Shown here in pieces: positions 7,724 to 14,464 of a stretch of 16,713 nucleotides of DNA. The notes below the pieces were generated by a model. That model was not told where the DNA came from. It worked only from the letters and a program-made list of their open reading frames with translations, and searched no databases. A program made the translations under genes and the position numbers. The DNA is from Gemmatimonadota bacterium (GTDB lineage Bacteria; Gemmatimonadota; Gemmatimonadetes; Gemmatimonadales; Gemmatimonadaceae), in assembly GCA_003142495.1 (NCBI GenBank), contig PLMM01000044.1:1-16713 (forward strand), read 5' to 3'. How positions within the stretch are numbered: the first letter of the stretch is position 1; each line of letters starts with the position of its first letter.

Positions 7724-9185
7724 AGCGCGCATCCTCATCGCGGATGAGGACTTCGTCCTTTCGCGCACACTCACGTGGCTGCTCCGCGATCAGGGCTACG
7801 ATGTCGCGGTCGCGCCGGGCGGGCGCGGCGTGATGGATCATCTCAAGGTCACGTCCCCGGATCTGCTGATGATCGACGTGGGCGCGGAGCCCGCCGACGG
7901 CTACCAGCTGCTCGAGCGCATGCGCGGCGAGGAGCAGTGGCGCGACATGCCCGTGCTCGTGATGTCGCCGCAGGCGCCGGACGAGATGTCGATGCAGGTG
8001 CTCAAGTTCGGCGCGACGGACTTTCTCTCGAAGCCCTTCCACGTGCGCGAGCTGCTCGCGCGGGTGCGCATGCAACTTCGGGTGCGTCGTGAGATTCTGC
8101 ATGCGCGCCACGCGCTGCACTCCACGGAAATCGAGCTCGCGGAGGTGCGCACGGAGGCGGAGAAGCGCCGCCAGCTCGTCGACATTCTGCAGGAAGTGCA
8201 CGGCGACTTCTCGCCCGAGGAGCTCTACCATATTCTCGTGCGTCGCGTCGCGCACGCGCTCGACATCTCGCACTGCTCGCTGATCCTCGCGCGCCCGGGT
8301 GACGACACCGGCATCGTCGCCGCTGCGTACGAGACGCCGGGGCTGCGCCACCTCGAGATCGAGCTCAAGCGCTATCCGGAAATTCGCGCGGCGCTCGAGA
8401 GCTCGGAACCCGTGCTCGTCGGGGACGTGACCACCAGCCCGCTGTACGCCGAGGCGCGCAACGAGTGGGCGATCTCGCGGAACGACGTGAAGGTGCGCTC
8501 GGTGATCGCGCTCCCATTCCGCATCGATGGCATGGAGGCGGGCGTCGTCTTCCTGCGTACGCTCGATGGCGAGCCGTCACTCAAGGTGAGCGACGTCGAC
8601 TTCGCTGACGATGTGGTGAAGGCGGCGGTGAGCGCGATCCAGCGCGCGCAGGCCATGGAGACCACGCGCGCGGACAACGAACGCCTCGAGGTGCTGGCGC
8701 TCACGGACTCGCTCACGCTCACGCTCAATCGCCGCGCGCTGATGGATCGCCTCGAGTCCGAGCTCGACCGCGCGCGCCGGTACACGCTGTCGCTGTCGCT
8801 GCTGATGGTCGACCTCGATCACTTCAAGGCGGTGAACGACAGCTTCGGCCATCTCGCCGGCGACGAGGCGCTGCGCGGCGTCGCGCGCGTGCTGCAGCGC
8901 GAGGCGCGCTCGGTGGACGTCGTCGCGCGCTACGGCGGCGAGGAATTCGTCGTCATCCTCCCCGAGACGGGCGAGGACGGCGCAGTGAAGGTGGCCGAGC
9001 GCATTCGCGCGCGCGTGACGGAGCAGTCGCAGGAGGGACTCGTGCCGATGCCGGCGGTGACGGTGAGCATCGGCGTCGCGACCGTGCTGTCGACGCAGCT
9101 GCAGGCGCCGGAGGAGCTGATCGCACTCGCCGATGAGGCGCTGTACAGAGCGAAGGCGCAGGGCAGGAATCGCGTTTGCACATGA
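7716..9185 (+). CDS. REC-GAF-GGDEF diguanylate cyclase response regulator
   Basis: 489-residue signalling protein predicted to make cyclic di-GMP from two GTP when phosphorylated. The receiver domain (1-122) has acidic pocket D10/E11, phospho-acceptor D54 in LLMIDVG, S84, and K106 in SKPF. A coiled segment (about 125-160) leads to a GAF-like sensor (about 163-312). The GGDEF domain (about 328-487) has VDLDHFK (D366), active-site GGEEF (407-411) and the RxxD inhibitory site (R398, D401), so it should be active and product-inhibited. Oddity: the usual DxLTGLxNRR motif reads DSLTLTLNRR (331-340), beside repeated CTCACG units. No histidine kinase gene lies nearby. ATG 7716 overlaps the dehydratase end by 8 nt, indicating translational coupling. 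Confidence 0.93.
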   Translation: MDRARILIADEDFVLSRTLTWLLRDQGYDVAVAPGGRGVMDHLKVTSPDLLMIDVGAEPADGYQLLERMRGEEQWRDMPVLVMSPQAPDEMSMQVLKFGATDFLSKPFHVRELLARVRMQLRVRREILHARHALHSTEIELAEVRTEAEKRRQLVDILQEVHGDFSPEELYHILVRRVAHALDISHCSLILARPGDDTGIVAAAYETPGLRHLEIELKRYPEIRAALESSEPVLVGDVTTSPLYAEARNEWAISRNDVKVRSVIALPFRIDGMEAGVVFLRTLDGEPSLKVSDVDFADDVVKAAVSAIQRAQAMETTRADNERLEVLALTDSLTLTLNRRALMDRLESELDRARRYTLSLSLLMVDLDHFKAVNDSFGHLAGDEALRGVARVLQREARSVDVVARYGGEEFVVILPETGEDGAVKVAERIRARVTEQSQEGLVPMPAVTVSIGVATVLSTQLQAPEELIALADEALYRAKAQGRNRVCT

Positions 9186-9191
9186 GTTGTA

Positions 9192-9201
9192 CGTAATTAC
9201 G
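9192..9201. promoter_or_regulatory. Perfect AT-rich palindrome before the kinase start
   Basis: CGTAATTACG is a perfect 10-base palindrome ending 2 bases before ATG 9204, in the 18-nt gap after the cyclase stop. It replaces a Shine-Dalgarno, which is not visible. It could be an operator or simply an AT-rich, unstructured start region. Confidence 0.25.
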
Positions 9202-9203
9202 GC

Positions 9204-10433
9204 ATGAGCACGCGCTGCCCTAACTGTCAGTCGGTCTACGCGGACGACGCCAGATTCTGTCCGAAGGACGGGACGAAGCTCGAGACTATGGTGTCGGCGG
9301 CGGCAACCGCGCCGCCGCCTCCGGTGTCAGTGACGCCACCCGCCTCCGCCACGCCGACACCGCCCGCGCACCCCGCGATGCGGCAAGCGCGGCCGTTCAT
9401 TCCGCCCGCTCCACCGCCCTCGCCGCCGCCCTCATCGCACGCGCGTGTCTTCCAGCCGCTCGGCGCCGAGAATCGCGCGACGGCGCAGCGATCGGGGCCG
9501 CCGGGTGCGGTACCGGGGAAGCCTGCGGACCACTCGAAGCTCGTCGGCGAGACGCTCGACTCGCGATATTCGATCACGCGCAAGATCGGCGAGGGCGGGA
9601 TGTCGTTCGTCTATCTCGCCAATGATGTGATCACCAAGCAGCAGGTCGCGATCAAGATTCTGTCGCCCGCGCTGAGTCACGATCGCACCGCGATGGCGCG
9701 GCTGCGGCGCGAAGCGGAGCTCGGCGGGCGCCTCGCACATCCGAACGTCTGCCACATCATCCGGCTCGGCGAGACGAGCAACGGGCTCGTGTACGTCGTG
9801 ATGCCCTTCGTGCAGGGCGAGCTGCTCTGCGACATCACCAATCGCGCGAAGCAGCTGCCGCTCGATGTCACCGTCCGCTACATCACCGACATCGCGGCGG
9901 GGCTGCAGGTCGCGCACGAGCTGGGGATCGTGCATCGCGATCTCAAGCCCGAGAACATCATGGTCAGCAAGGCGCCTGATGGAAGCGAGCGCGCGATCGT
10001 GATGGACTTCGGGCTCGCGAAGGAGCGCGCGGTGAGCGCGGAGATCAAAAAGCTCACCGCCACGGGGATCGTGCTCGGCACACCCGAGTTCATGAGCCCG
10101 GAGCAGCTGCGCGGCAAGGCGCTCGACCCACGCACGGATGTGTACTCGCTCGGCCTCATGGCGTACGAGATGCTCACGGGGAAGCTGCCGTTCATCGGCC
10201 GCACGCAGCAGGAGATCATGATCGCGCGGCTGCGCAGCGAGCCGACGCTCATTCGCACGGCGCGTCCGGATCTGAACTTCTCGGCGGCACTCGAGAAGGT
10301 GCTGCAGAAGAGCATGGAGCGCGAGCCGGCGGACAGGTATCAGACGGCGCCGGAATTCGCGGCGGCGCTTGCGGAGACGGCGGGGCCGGGGCGCGGGAAC
10401 AGCGGCATGCTGGACAGGATTTTCGGGCGCTAG
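9204..10433 (+). CDS. Soluble Ser/Thr protein kinase with N-terminal zinc ribbon
   Basis: 409-residue Hanks-type (PknB-like) kinase. The N-terminus has a half zinc ribbon, CPNC (C5, C8) and CPKD (C19, D22), then a long Pro/Ala-rich linker (about 31-110). The kinase domain runs from about 121 to 392: Gly-rich loop IGEGGMSFVY (128-137), VAIK with K151, C-helix E171, catalytic HRDLKPEN (D246), DFG (268-270), and activation-segment end GTPEFMSPE (E300). All catalytic residues are present, so it should be active. Unlike PknB there is no transmembrane segment or PASTA domain after the kinase, so it is predicted cytosolic. It follows the diguanylate cyclase by 18 nt and is the last gene of the gyrA cluster. 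Its substrates are unknown; the three upstream gene products are plausible candidates by context only. Confidence 0.93.
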   Translation: MSTRCPNCQSVYADDARFCPKDGTKLETMVSAAATAPPPPVSVTPPASATPTPPAHPAMRQARPFIPPAPPPSPPPSSHARVFQPLGAENRATAQRSGPPGAVPGKPADHSKLVGETLDSRYSITRKIGEGGMSFVYLANDVITKQQVAIKILSPALSHDRTAMARLRREAELGGRLAHPNVCHIIRLGETSNGLVYVVMPFVQGELLCDITNRAKQLPLDVTVRYITDIAAGLQVAHELGIVHRDLKPENIMVSKAPDGSERAIVMDFGLAKERAVSAEIKKLTATGIVLGTPEFMSPEQLRGKALDPRTDVYSLGLMAYEMLTGKLPFIGRTQQEIMIARLRSEPTLIRTARPDLNFSAALEKVLQKSMEREPADRYQTAPEFAAALAETAGPGRGNSGMLDRIFGR

Positions 10434-10435
10434 AG

Positions 10436-10457
10436 GCACTGGCCGCGTTGGCCGTGC
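10436..10457 (+). terminator. Hairpin after the kinase stop, possible terminator
   Basis: GCAC-T-GGCC (10436-10444) pairs with GGCC-GTGC (10450-10457) around loop GCGTT. This gives an eight-pair GC-rich stem with one bulged T, starting 2 bases after the kinase TAG. Only CTTG follows rather than a T-tract, so it is not a classic intrinsic terminator. It marks the likely end of the gyrA cluster and argues against the next gene starting at TTG 10458. Confidence 0.45.
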
Positions 10458-10520
10458 TTGCGAATGCGGTCGCCCGCGCCCTATTGCAGCCCCTCGCGGC
10501 GCCCGGTCAGATTTCACCCC

Positions 10521-11636
10521 ATGAAGCGACACGCGTCGTTCGAGCCACCCGAGTACGTCGCCTGGGCAAGCGATGCCACCGAGCGGTCGCGCTTCGACGC
10601 CACCATCGCGAGACACCCGGAACGAGCGGCGATCATCGGCGCATTGCGCGAGCCCCAGTTGCTGGACCTCTACGCGTGGCTCGTCCGCACCCGATTGATC
10701 GACCAGGCGCTGAAGCGCTGGGTGCGGCAGGGGGTGATCTCGAAAGCGTGGCTGGGCACGGGAGAGGAGGCGGCGACGGTCGGTCCCGTGCACGCGCTCA
10801 GGCGCGGCCCGAACGGCGACATCGTCGCGCCGATGATCCGTAACTCAGGTGCCTGCAACGAGATGGGCATGCCGGCGGCGGACATCTTCCGCTCTTACAT
10901 GGGCACCGGCGACAGCCCGTCGCACGGCCGGGACGGGCACTACGGCGACTTCTCCCGCGGGATCCTGCCGCCGGTAAGCATCGTGGGCGATTGCGCGGCC
11001 GTGGTGGCCGGGATAGCCCTCGCCATGCGCCTACAGGGGCGCGACAGCGTGGCCCTCACCTGGGTTGGTGACGGAAGCACGAAGACGGGCGTTTTTCATG
11101 AGGGGCTCAACTTCGCGGCGGTAAACAAGGTGCCCGCGATTTTCGTCATTCAGAACAACCAGGTCGCGCTGGGCACACGTCTCTCGCAGCATCATCTCGA
11201 GCCCGCGCCGACCAGCTTCGCGAATTGGCCGCAGGCATACGGGATTTGGGGAGGCGTCTTCGACGGCAACAACGTGCTCGATGGCTACGCGCTCACGTCG
11301 CTGGCGGCCGAGCGATGCAGGCGCGGCGAAGGTCCGGCGCTCCTGATCGCGGAGACGTTCCGGATGGGTGGGCACGCGACGCACGATGAGCACGAGGCGC
11401 GTCGCACCTTCGACTCGGAGCTCTTCGGGCTGTGGGGACGGCGCGAGCCGATCGCGATGTACGAGCAGTGGCTGCGCGCGCGCGGGATATCGGCGGAGCA
11501 GATCGAGGCGCGGGAACAGGACGTGGAGCTCGAGGTAAGCAAGGCAGAGGAAGAGGCACTCGCGAGTCGCGCCAGCAACATGCCAAAGGGCGAGGACGCG
11601 TTGAGTGGAGTCTATCACACAAGGATGAGTTCATGA
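10521..11636 (+). CDS. Thiamine-diphosphate 2-oxo acid dehydrogenase E1 alpha subunit
   Basis: 371-residue E1-alpha-type protein of the pyruvate / branched-chain 2-oxo acid dehydrogenase family, which decarboxylates a 2-oxo acid using thiamine diphosphate and passes the acyl group to lipoyl-E2. The ThDP/Mg motif is complete: GDG (183-185) followed by QNN (211-213). The loop GRDGHYGDF (136-144) resembles the branched-chain type HYG motif with the catalytic-pocket His. RMGGHATHDE (281-290) matches the conserved phosphorylation-loop region. The substrate is undecided. A partner E1-beta gene is not adjacent. ATG 10521 is preferred: an upstream TTG at 10458 would add 21 unconserved residues and begins at the hairpin after the kinase gene. 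There is no clear Shine-Dalgarno. It overlaps the next gene by ATGA. Confidence 0.88.
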   Translation: MKRHASFEPPEYVAWASDATERSRFDATIARHPERAAIIGALREPQLLDLYAWLVRTRLIDQALKRWVRQGVISKAWLGTGEEAATVGPVHALRRGPNGDIVAPMIRNSGACNEMGMPAADIFRSYMGTGDSPSHGRDGHYGDFSRGILPPVSIVGDCAAVVAGIALAMRLQGRDSVALTWVGDGSTKTGVFHEGLNFAAVNKVPAIFVIQNNQVALGTRLSQHHLEPAPTSFANWPQAYGIWGGVFDGNNVLDGYALTSLAAERCRRGEGPALLIAETFRMGGHATHDEHEARRTFDSELFGLWGRREPIAMYEQWLRARGISAEQIEAREQDVELEVSKAEEEALASRASNMPKGEDALSGVYHTRMSS

Positions 11637-12778
11637 GATCACTGATTGCAATCGCCGGCGTCTTCGGAATCGCCACCGCGTCGATCGCGTGTGGCGGTTC
11701 GAGCGATGGCGGCAGTGTGACTCCTCCCGACGGCAGCACCTTCCCGAGCGCGCTCACGGTCGCGGGGGGAATGCACATCACTTACTTCGCGAAGGTGCCC
11801 GGCGCGCGCGTGATGGCTCTCGGCCCCGACGGTGCGGTGTACGTGAGCGAGACCGGCGCGAACAAGGTCGTGCGCGTGTGGGACACGAACGGTGACAACG
11901 TAGCGGACAGCCTGCGCACGGTGGTGGAAGGGCTCAACGGACCGTCGGGGCTCGCGTTTCACAAGGGCTATCTCTACATCGCGAACACGAACGGCGTGGT
12001 GCGCGTGGAGCTGAATGCGCAGGGCGTCGTCATGGCGTCGCCGGTGTCCGTGAACTCGCTGCCTGCCGGCGGTGGACATGCGACGCGCACGATCGTGTTC
12101 GGCGCCGACAGCGCGATGTACGTGTCGGTGGGCTCGTCGTGCAACCTGTGTGTGGAGACGGACTCGGAGCGCGCGAGTGTCGTGCGTTTCAACGAAGATG
12201 GCTCGAGCGGCCGGGTGTTTTCGCGCGGGCTGCGCAATGCCGTGGGTCTAGCGGTGAATCCGACGACGCACAAGCTGTGGGTGTCGCAGAACGAGCGCGA
12301 CAACGTGACGCCCGACCATCAGAATCTGCCGCCGGAAGAGATCAACATTCTGCAGGACGGGAAGGACTTCGGCTGGCCGTACTGCTATTCACTGAATGGC
12401 GCGCCGGTGCCGAATCCGGAGTACAACGACGCGGCGCGCTGCGCGACGACGGTCACTGCCGCGCTCGAGATGCAAGCGCACTCCGCGCCGCTCGGCATGA
12501 CCTTCCTCGACAAGGCGACGCTGCTGCCGTCCGAGTATCGCGGTGATCTGCTGGTGGCGTTTCACGGCTCGTGGGATCGCGATCAGCCGACGGGGGCGAA
12601 GGTCGTGCGCGTGAAGATCTCGGACGGCGTGCCGACGGGCGTCGAGGACTTCGTGAGCGGATGGCAGAGCGCGGACGGCTCGCGCTGGGGGCGTCCGGCC
12701 GATGTGCAAGTGTACAAGGACGGCTCGGTGCTCATCTCGGATGATCAGAGCGGCTCGCTCTATCGCGTCGCTCCGTAG
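11633..12778 (+). CDS. PQQ-dependent sugar dehydrogenase-like lipoprotein (GSDH/sorbosone dehydrogenase family)
   Basis: 381-residue secreted six-bladed propeller of the soluble glucose dehydrogenase / L-sorbosone dehydrogenase family, expected to oxidise an aldose or related sugar outside the cytoplasm with PQQ. The signal sequence ends ATASIACGG; C20 is the likely lipidated Cys, although S at -3 makes the lipobox imperfect. Family motifs: GGGHATRTIVFG (146-157) with H149 at the catalytic-base position, YVSVGSSCNLC (163-173), FSRGLRNAVGLA (196-207), DFGWPYCY (245-252), HGSWDR (311-316) and the end motif GRPADVQV (353-360) with DGSVLISDD. ATG 11633 overlaps the E1-alpha stop (ATGA), and AAGGA lies 7 bases upstream. 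The PQQ synthesis genes are not in the window, so cofactor use rests on family membership. Confidence 0.9.
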   Translation: MRSLIAIAGVFGIATASIACGGSSDGGSVTPPDGSTFPSALTVAGGMHITYFAKVPGARVMALGPDGAVYVSETGANKVVRVWDTNGDNVADSLRTVVEGLNGPSGLAFHKGYLYIANTNGVVRVELNAQGVVMASPVSVNSLPAGGGHATRTIVFGADSAMYVSVGSSCNLCVETDSERASVVRFNEDGSSGRVFSRGLRNAVGLAVNPTTHKLWVSQNERDNVTPDHQNLPPEEINILQDGKDFGWPYCYSLNGAPVPNPEYNDAARCATTVTAALEMQAHSAPLGMTFLDKATLLPSEYRGDLLVAFHGSWDRDQPTGAKVVRVKISDGVPTGVEDFVSGWQSADGSRWGRPADVQVYKDGSVLISDDQSGSLYRVAP

Positions 12779-12796
12779 TGGCGCGATGGTAGCGGC

Positions 12797-13804
12797 GTGA
12801 ACTCATTGTCGCGCACGGTGCTCGCCGCGGTCGCGCTCGCGTCACTCGTGGTTGGTGGCGCGCGGCCGCTCGCCGCGCAGACGCTCGTCGCGCAGAACCA
12901 GCGCCTCGTCGCGCGCGCGGACACGCTCCTGATCGCGGGGCGCATCTTCGAAGCCGAATCGCTCTACTACATCGCCGTGCGGCGATGGCCGCGCGATCCC
13001 GTCGCGCGCCTCGCGCTCGGGCGCTATCTCGCGCAGCGTGGCGCGCTCAAGGTTGGCGCGGTGCTCATGGAGGAGGCGCGATACTTCGGCGGCGACGCCG
13101 CGCGGATAGCCGTCGAGCTCGCGCCGGTGTACGAGCGGCTTGGCGAGTACAACCATCTGGCGGCGCTGCCGGCGAGTGCGGTGCCGTACGGCGAGCGGAT
13201 GCGCGCGGAGTATCTGCGCGACAATCGGCCGGCGATCGCGGGCCCCGACTCGGCGACCGTCGACTACGTGGTGAACGACAGCCAGCTGCTGGGTCGCGTG
13301 AGGTTGTTGATGGGCGCCGACACGGTAACCGCGACGATCGATGCGCGAACGGAGGGGCTCGTGCTCGACACCGTGTGGGCGCGGCGCAAGGAGCTGCACC
13401 GCTTCGGCGCGCGCGCGCTCGCGGCGAGCGCTGTGGATGCGGTGACGCCGACGGTGGCGCTCGGGCCGTACACCTTCTCGAACGTGCCAACGCGATTCGC
13501 GGTGTTGCACGGTGCGGCGAAGGCGACGATCGGGCTCGATCTGATAGGACAGCTCGCGCCGAGCTTCGATCCGCGCGGCGGGAAGATCGTGCTGCGCGCG
13601 GGCGGGAGACTGCCGTCGACGTTCCCGGGGCTACGGATTGCGACGCTCACGAACGATCGCGGCGTGTACGTGGTGAAGGGCGAGACGATCTTTCCGCTCG
13701 GGCACCCCGATGTACAGCGCTACTTCCGGAATTCGCGGTGGACGCTGAATCCGAAGCGGGGGGAGGTGGTGGTGGATTCGGTGGGGGCGCCGAAGTCGTT
13801 GTAG
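12797..13804 (+). CDS. Secreted protein with degenerate retropepsin-like domain
   Basis: 335 residues with a clear signal peptide (1-27; cleavage likely at RPLAA-Q). A helical, repeat-like region (about 36-125; AGRIFEAESLYYIAVRRWPR) resembles TPR-type solenoids. The C-terminal half looks like a retroviral-type aspartyl protease fold. ATIGLDLIGQLAPSFDP and GGKIVLR (242-267) match the family's GxxGLDxL...D...G end motif. The first active-site motif, normally D-T/S-G-A, reads TIDARTEGLVLD (180-191): D182 is in place but the TG is lost, so proteolysis is doubtful. Function unknown; it may bind peptides or cell-envelope material. GTG 12797 starts 18 nt after the sugar dehydrogenase gene, with only a weak ribosome site, probably in the same transcript. 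It converges with the next gene, leaving 14 bases between stops. Confidence 0.8.
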   Translation: MNSLSRTVLAAVALASLVVGGARPLAAQTLVAQNQRLVARADTLLIAGRIFEAESLYYIAVRRWPRDPVARLALGRYLAQRGALKVGAVLMEEARYFGGDAARIAVELAPVYERLGEYNHLAALPASAVPYGERMRAEYLRDNRPAIAGPDSATVDYVVNDSQLLGRVRLLMGADTVTATIDARTEGLVLDTVWARRKELHRFGARALAASAVDAVTPTVALGPYTFSNVPTRFAVLHGAAKATIGLDLIGQLAPSFDPRGGKIVLRAGGRLPSTFPGLRIATLTNDRGVYVVKGETIFPLGHPDVQRYFRNSRWTLNPKRGEVVVDSVGAPKSL

Positions 13805-13818
13805 GACTGCTCGAGTCT

Positions 13819-14319
13819 CTAACGCCCGATCCGTCGCAGCTCCACCAGCAGACATCGGTCCTGCACCACCTCAATGCCCGCGCGCGCGAGCTGCTCCGCC
13901 ACCGCGTCGTGCCGGATCCCCGACTGCAGCCACACCGCTTTCGGCTGCTTCGCGAGAATATCGTCGACGTGCGGCGGAATATCTTGCGGACGTCGAAACA
14001 CATCGACGAGATCGATCTCACCCGGCACCGCCGAAAGCGTGCGGTATGCGGTCGATCCGAACAGCTCGCGCATCTCCGGATAGTAGACGGGCACCGGAAT
14101 CACCTCGTAGCCCGCGCGATGCGCATGCTCCGGCACGTAGTACGCAGGCGCGCCGGACTCTGGCGTCTTCACGCCCAGGACCGCGATGCGGCGCGTACGC
14201 TCGAGCAGCGCGCGCAGCTGCGCCGGCGTGTCGAGCAGCCGCTCGCGCCAGTCGAGCTCAGGGTCGAAGAGACTGTCGGGCTTTTCGGTCACCGTTGTCG
14301 CCTGTGCATGGGAGCACAT
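13819..14319 (-). CDS. CoA-binding domain protein (YccU-like)
   Basis: 166-residue cytosolic single-domain Rossmann protein of the CoA_binding family, related to E. coli YccU and to the N-terminal domain of succinyl-CoA synthetase alpha. A helical lead-in (LERTRRIAVLGVK, 39-51) begins the first beta-alpha unit. PAYYVPEHAHRAGYEVIPV (58-76) follows, then VFRRPQDI (107-114) and KAVWLQSGIRHDAV (127-140). EVVQDRCLLVE (150-160) ends the domain, with the conserved Cys. The physiological role of the family is not firmly established; CoA or acyl-CoA binding is inferred from the fold. ATG at 14319 has GAGCGG and GGTGAG upstream on the minus strand. It faces the preceding gene tail to tail and is divergent from the saccharopine dehydrogenase-like gene. 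Confidence 0.9.
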   Translation of the reverse strand: MCSHAQATTVTEKPDSLFDPELDWRERLLDTPAQLRALLERTRRIAVLGVKTPESGAPAYYVPEHAHRAGYEVIPVPVYYPEMRELFGSTAYRTLSAVPGEIDLVDVFRRPQDIPPHVDDILAKQPKAVWLQSGIRHDAVAEQLARAGIEVVQDRCLLVELRRIGR

Positions 14320-14408
14320 CGCATCCGCTCACCAACTCCAATCTCAAGATATGTGCTCGCTCGCGCCGCGCGTTTCTCACCTTCGCGGGGGTAGAGTGCA
14401 CCTGGCCG

Positions 14409-14437
14409 TTCAGCTAGCTTTCTAGGCTGTATACAAT
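14409..14437 (+). promoter_or_regulatory. Probable promoter for the saccharopine dehydrogenase-like gene
   Basis: TACAAT (14432-14437), inside TATACAAT, is a strong -10 candidate. TTCAGC (14409-14414), 17 bases upstream, is a partial -35. Between and overlapping them, AGCTAG (14412-14417) and CTAGGCT (14422-14428) form a six-pair inverted repeat with one bulged G around CTTT, a plausible operator. The predicted start near 14444 leaves a short leader carrying the Shine-Dalgarno. Confidence 0.5.
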
Positions 14438-14450
14438 GAACGCTGGCACT

Positions 14451-14456
14451 GAGGAG
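14451..14456 (+). promoter_or_regulatory. Strong Shine-Dalgarno site
   Basis: GAGGAG lies 8 bases before ATG 14465. It is the clearest ribosome-binding site in the window and fixes that start. Most neighbours have weak or no such site, suggesting higher translation of this gene. Confidence 0.7.
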
Positions 14457-14464
14457 ATCCCCGA

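Noticed and set aside
5744-7774. A long open frame on the minus strand opposite gyrA and the dehydratase
   Set aside because: It is Arg/His/Asp-rich with no recognisable domain and mirrors the codon bias of two strongly supported genes; such frames are common antisense shadows in high-GC DNA.
10458-10520. N-terminal extension of E1-alpha from TTG 10458
   Set aside because: The 21 extra residues are Arg/Pro/Ser-rich, not family-like, and the start codon abuts a hairpin; ATG 10521 fits better.
11432-11632. Upstream extension of the sugar dehydrogenase frame
   Set aside because: It overlaps the E1-alpha C-terminus and would bury the signal peptide; ATG 11633 with AAGGA is far better.
13802-13821. 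Bidirectional terminator between convergent genes
   Set aside because: Only a four-pair GACT/AGTC match around GCTCG and no T-tract; too weak to call.
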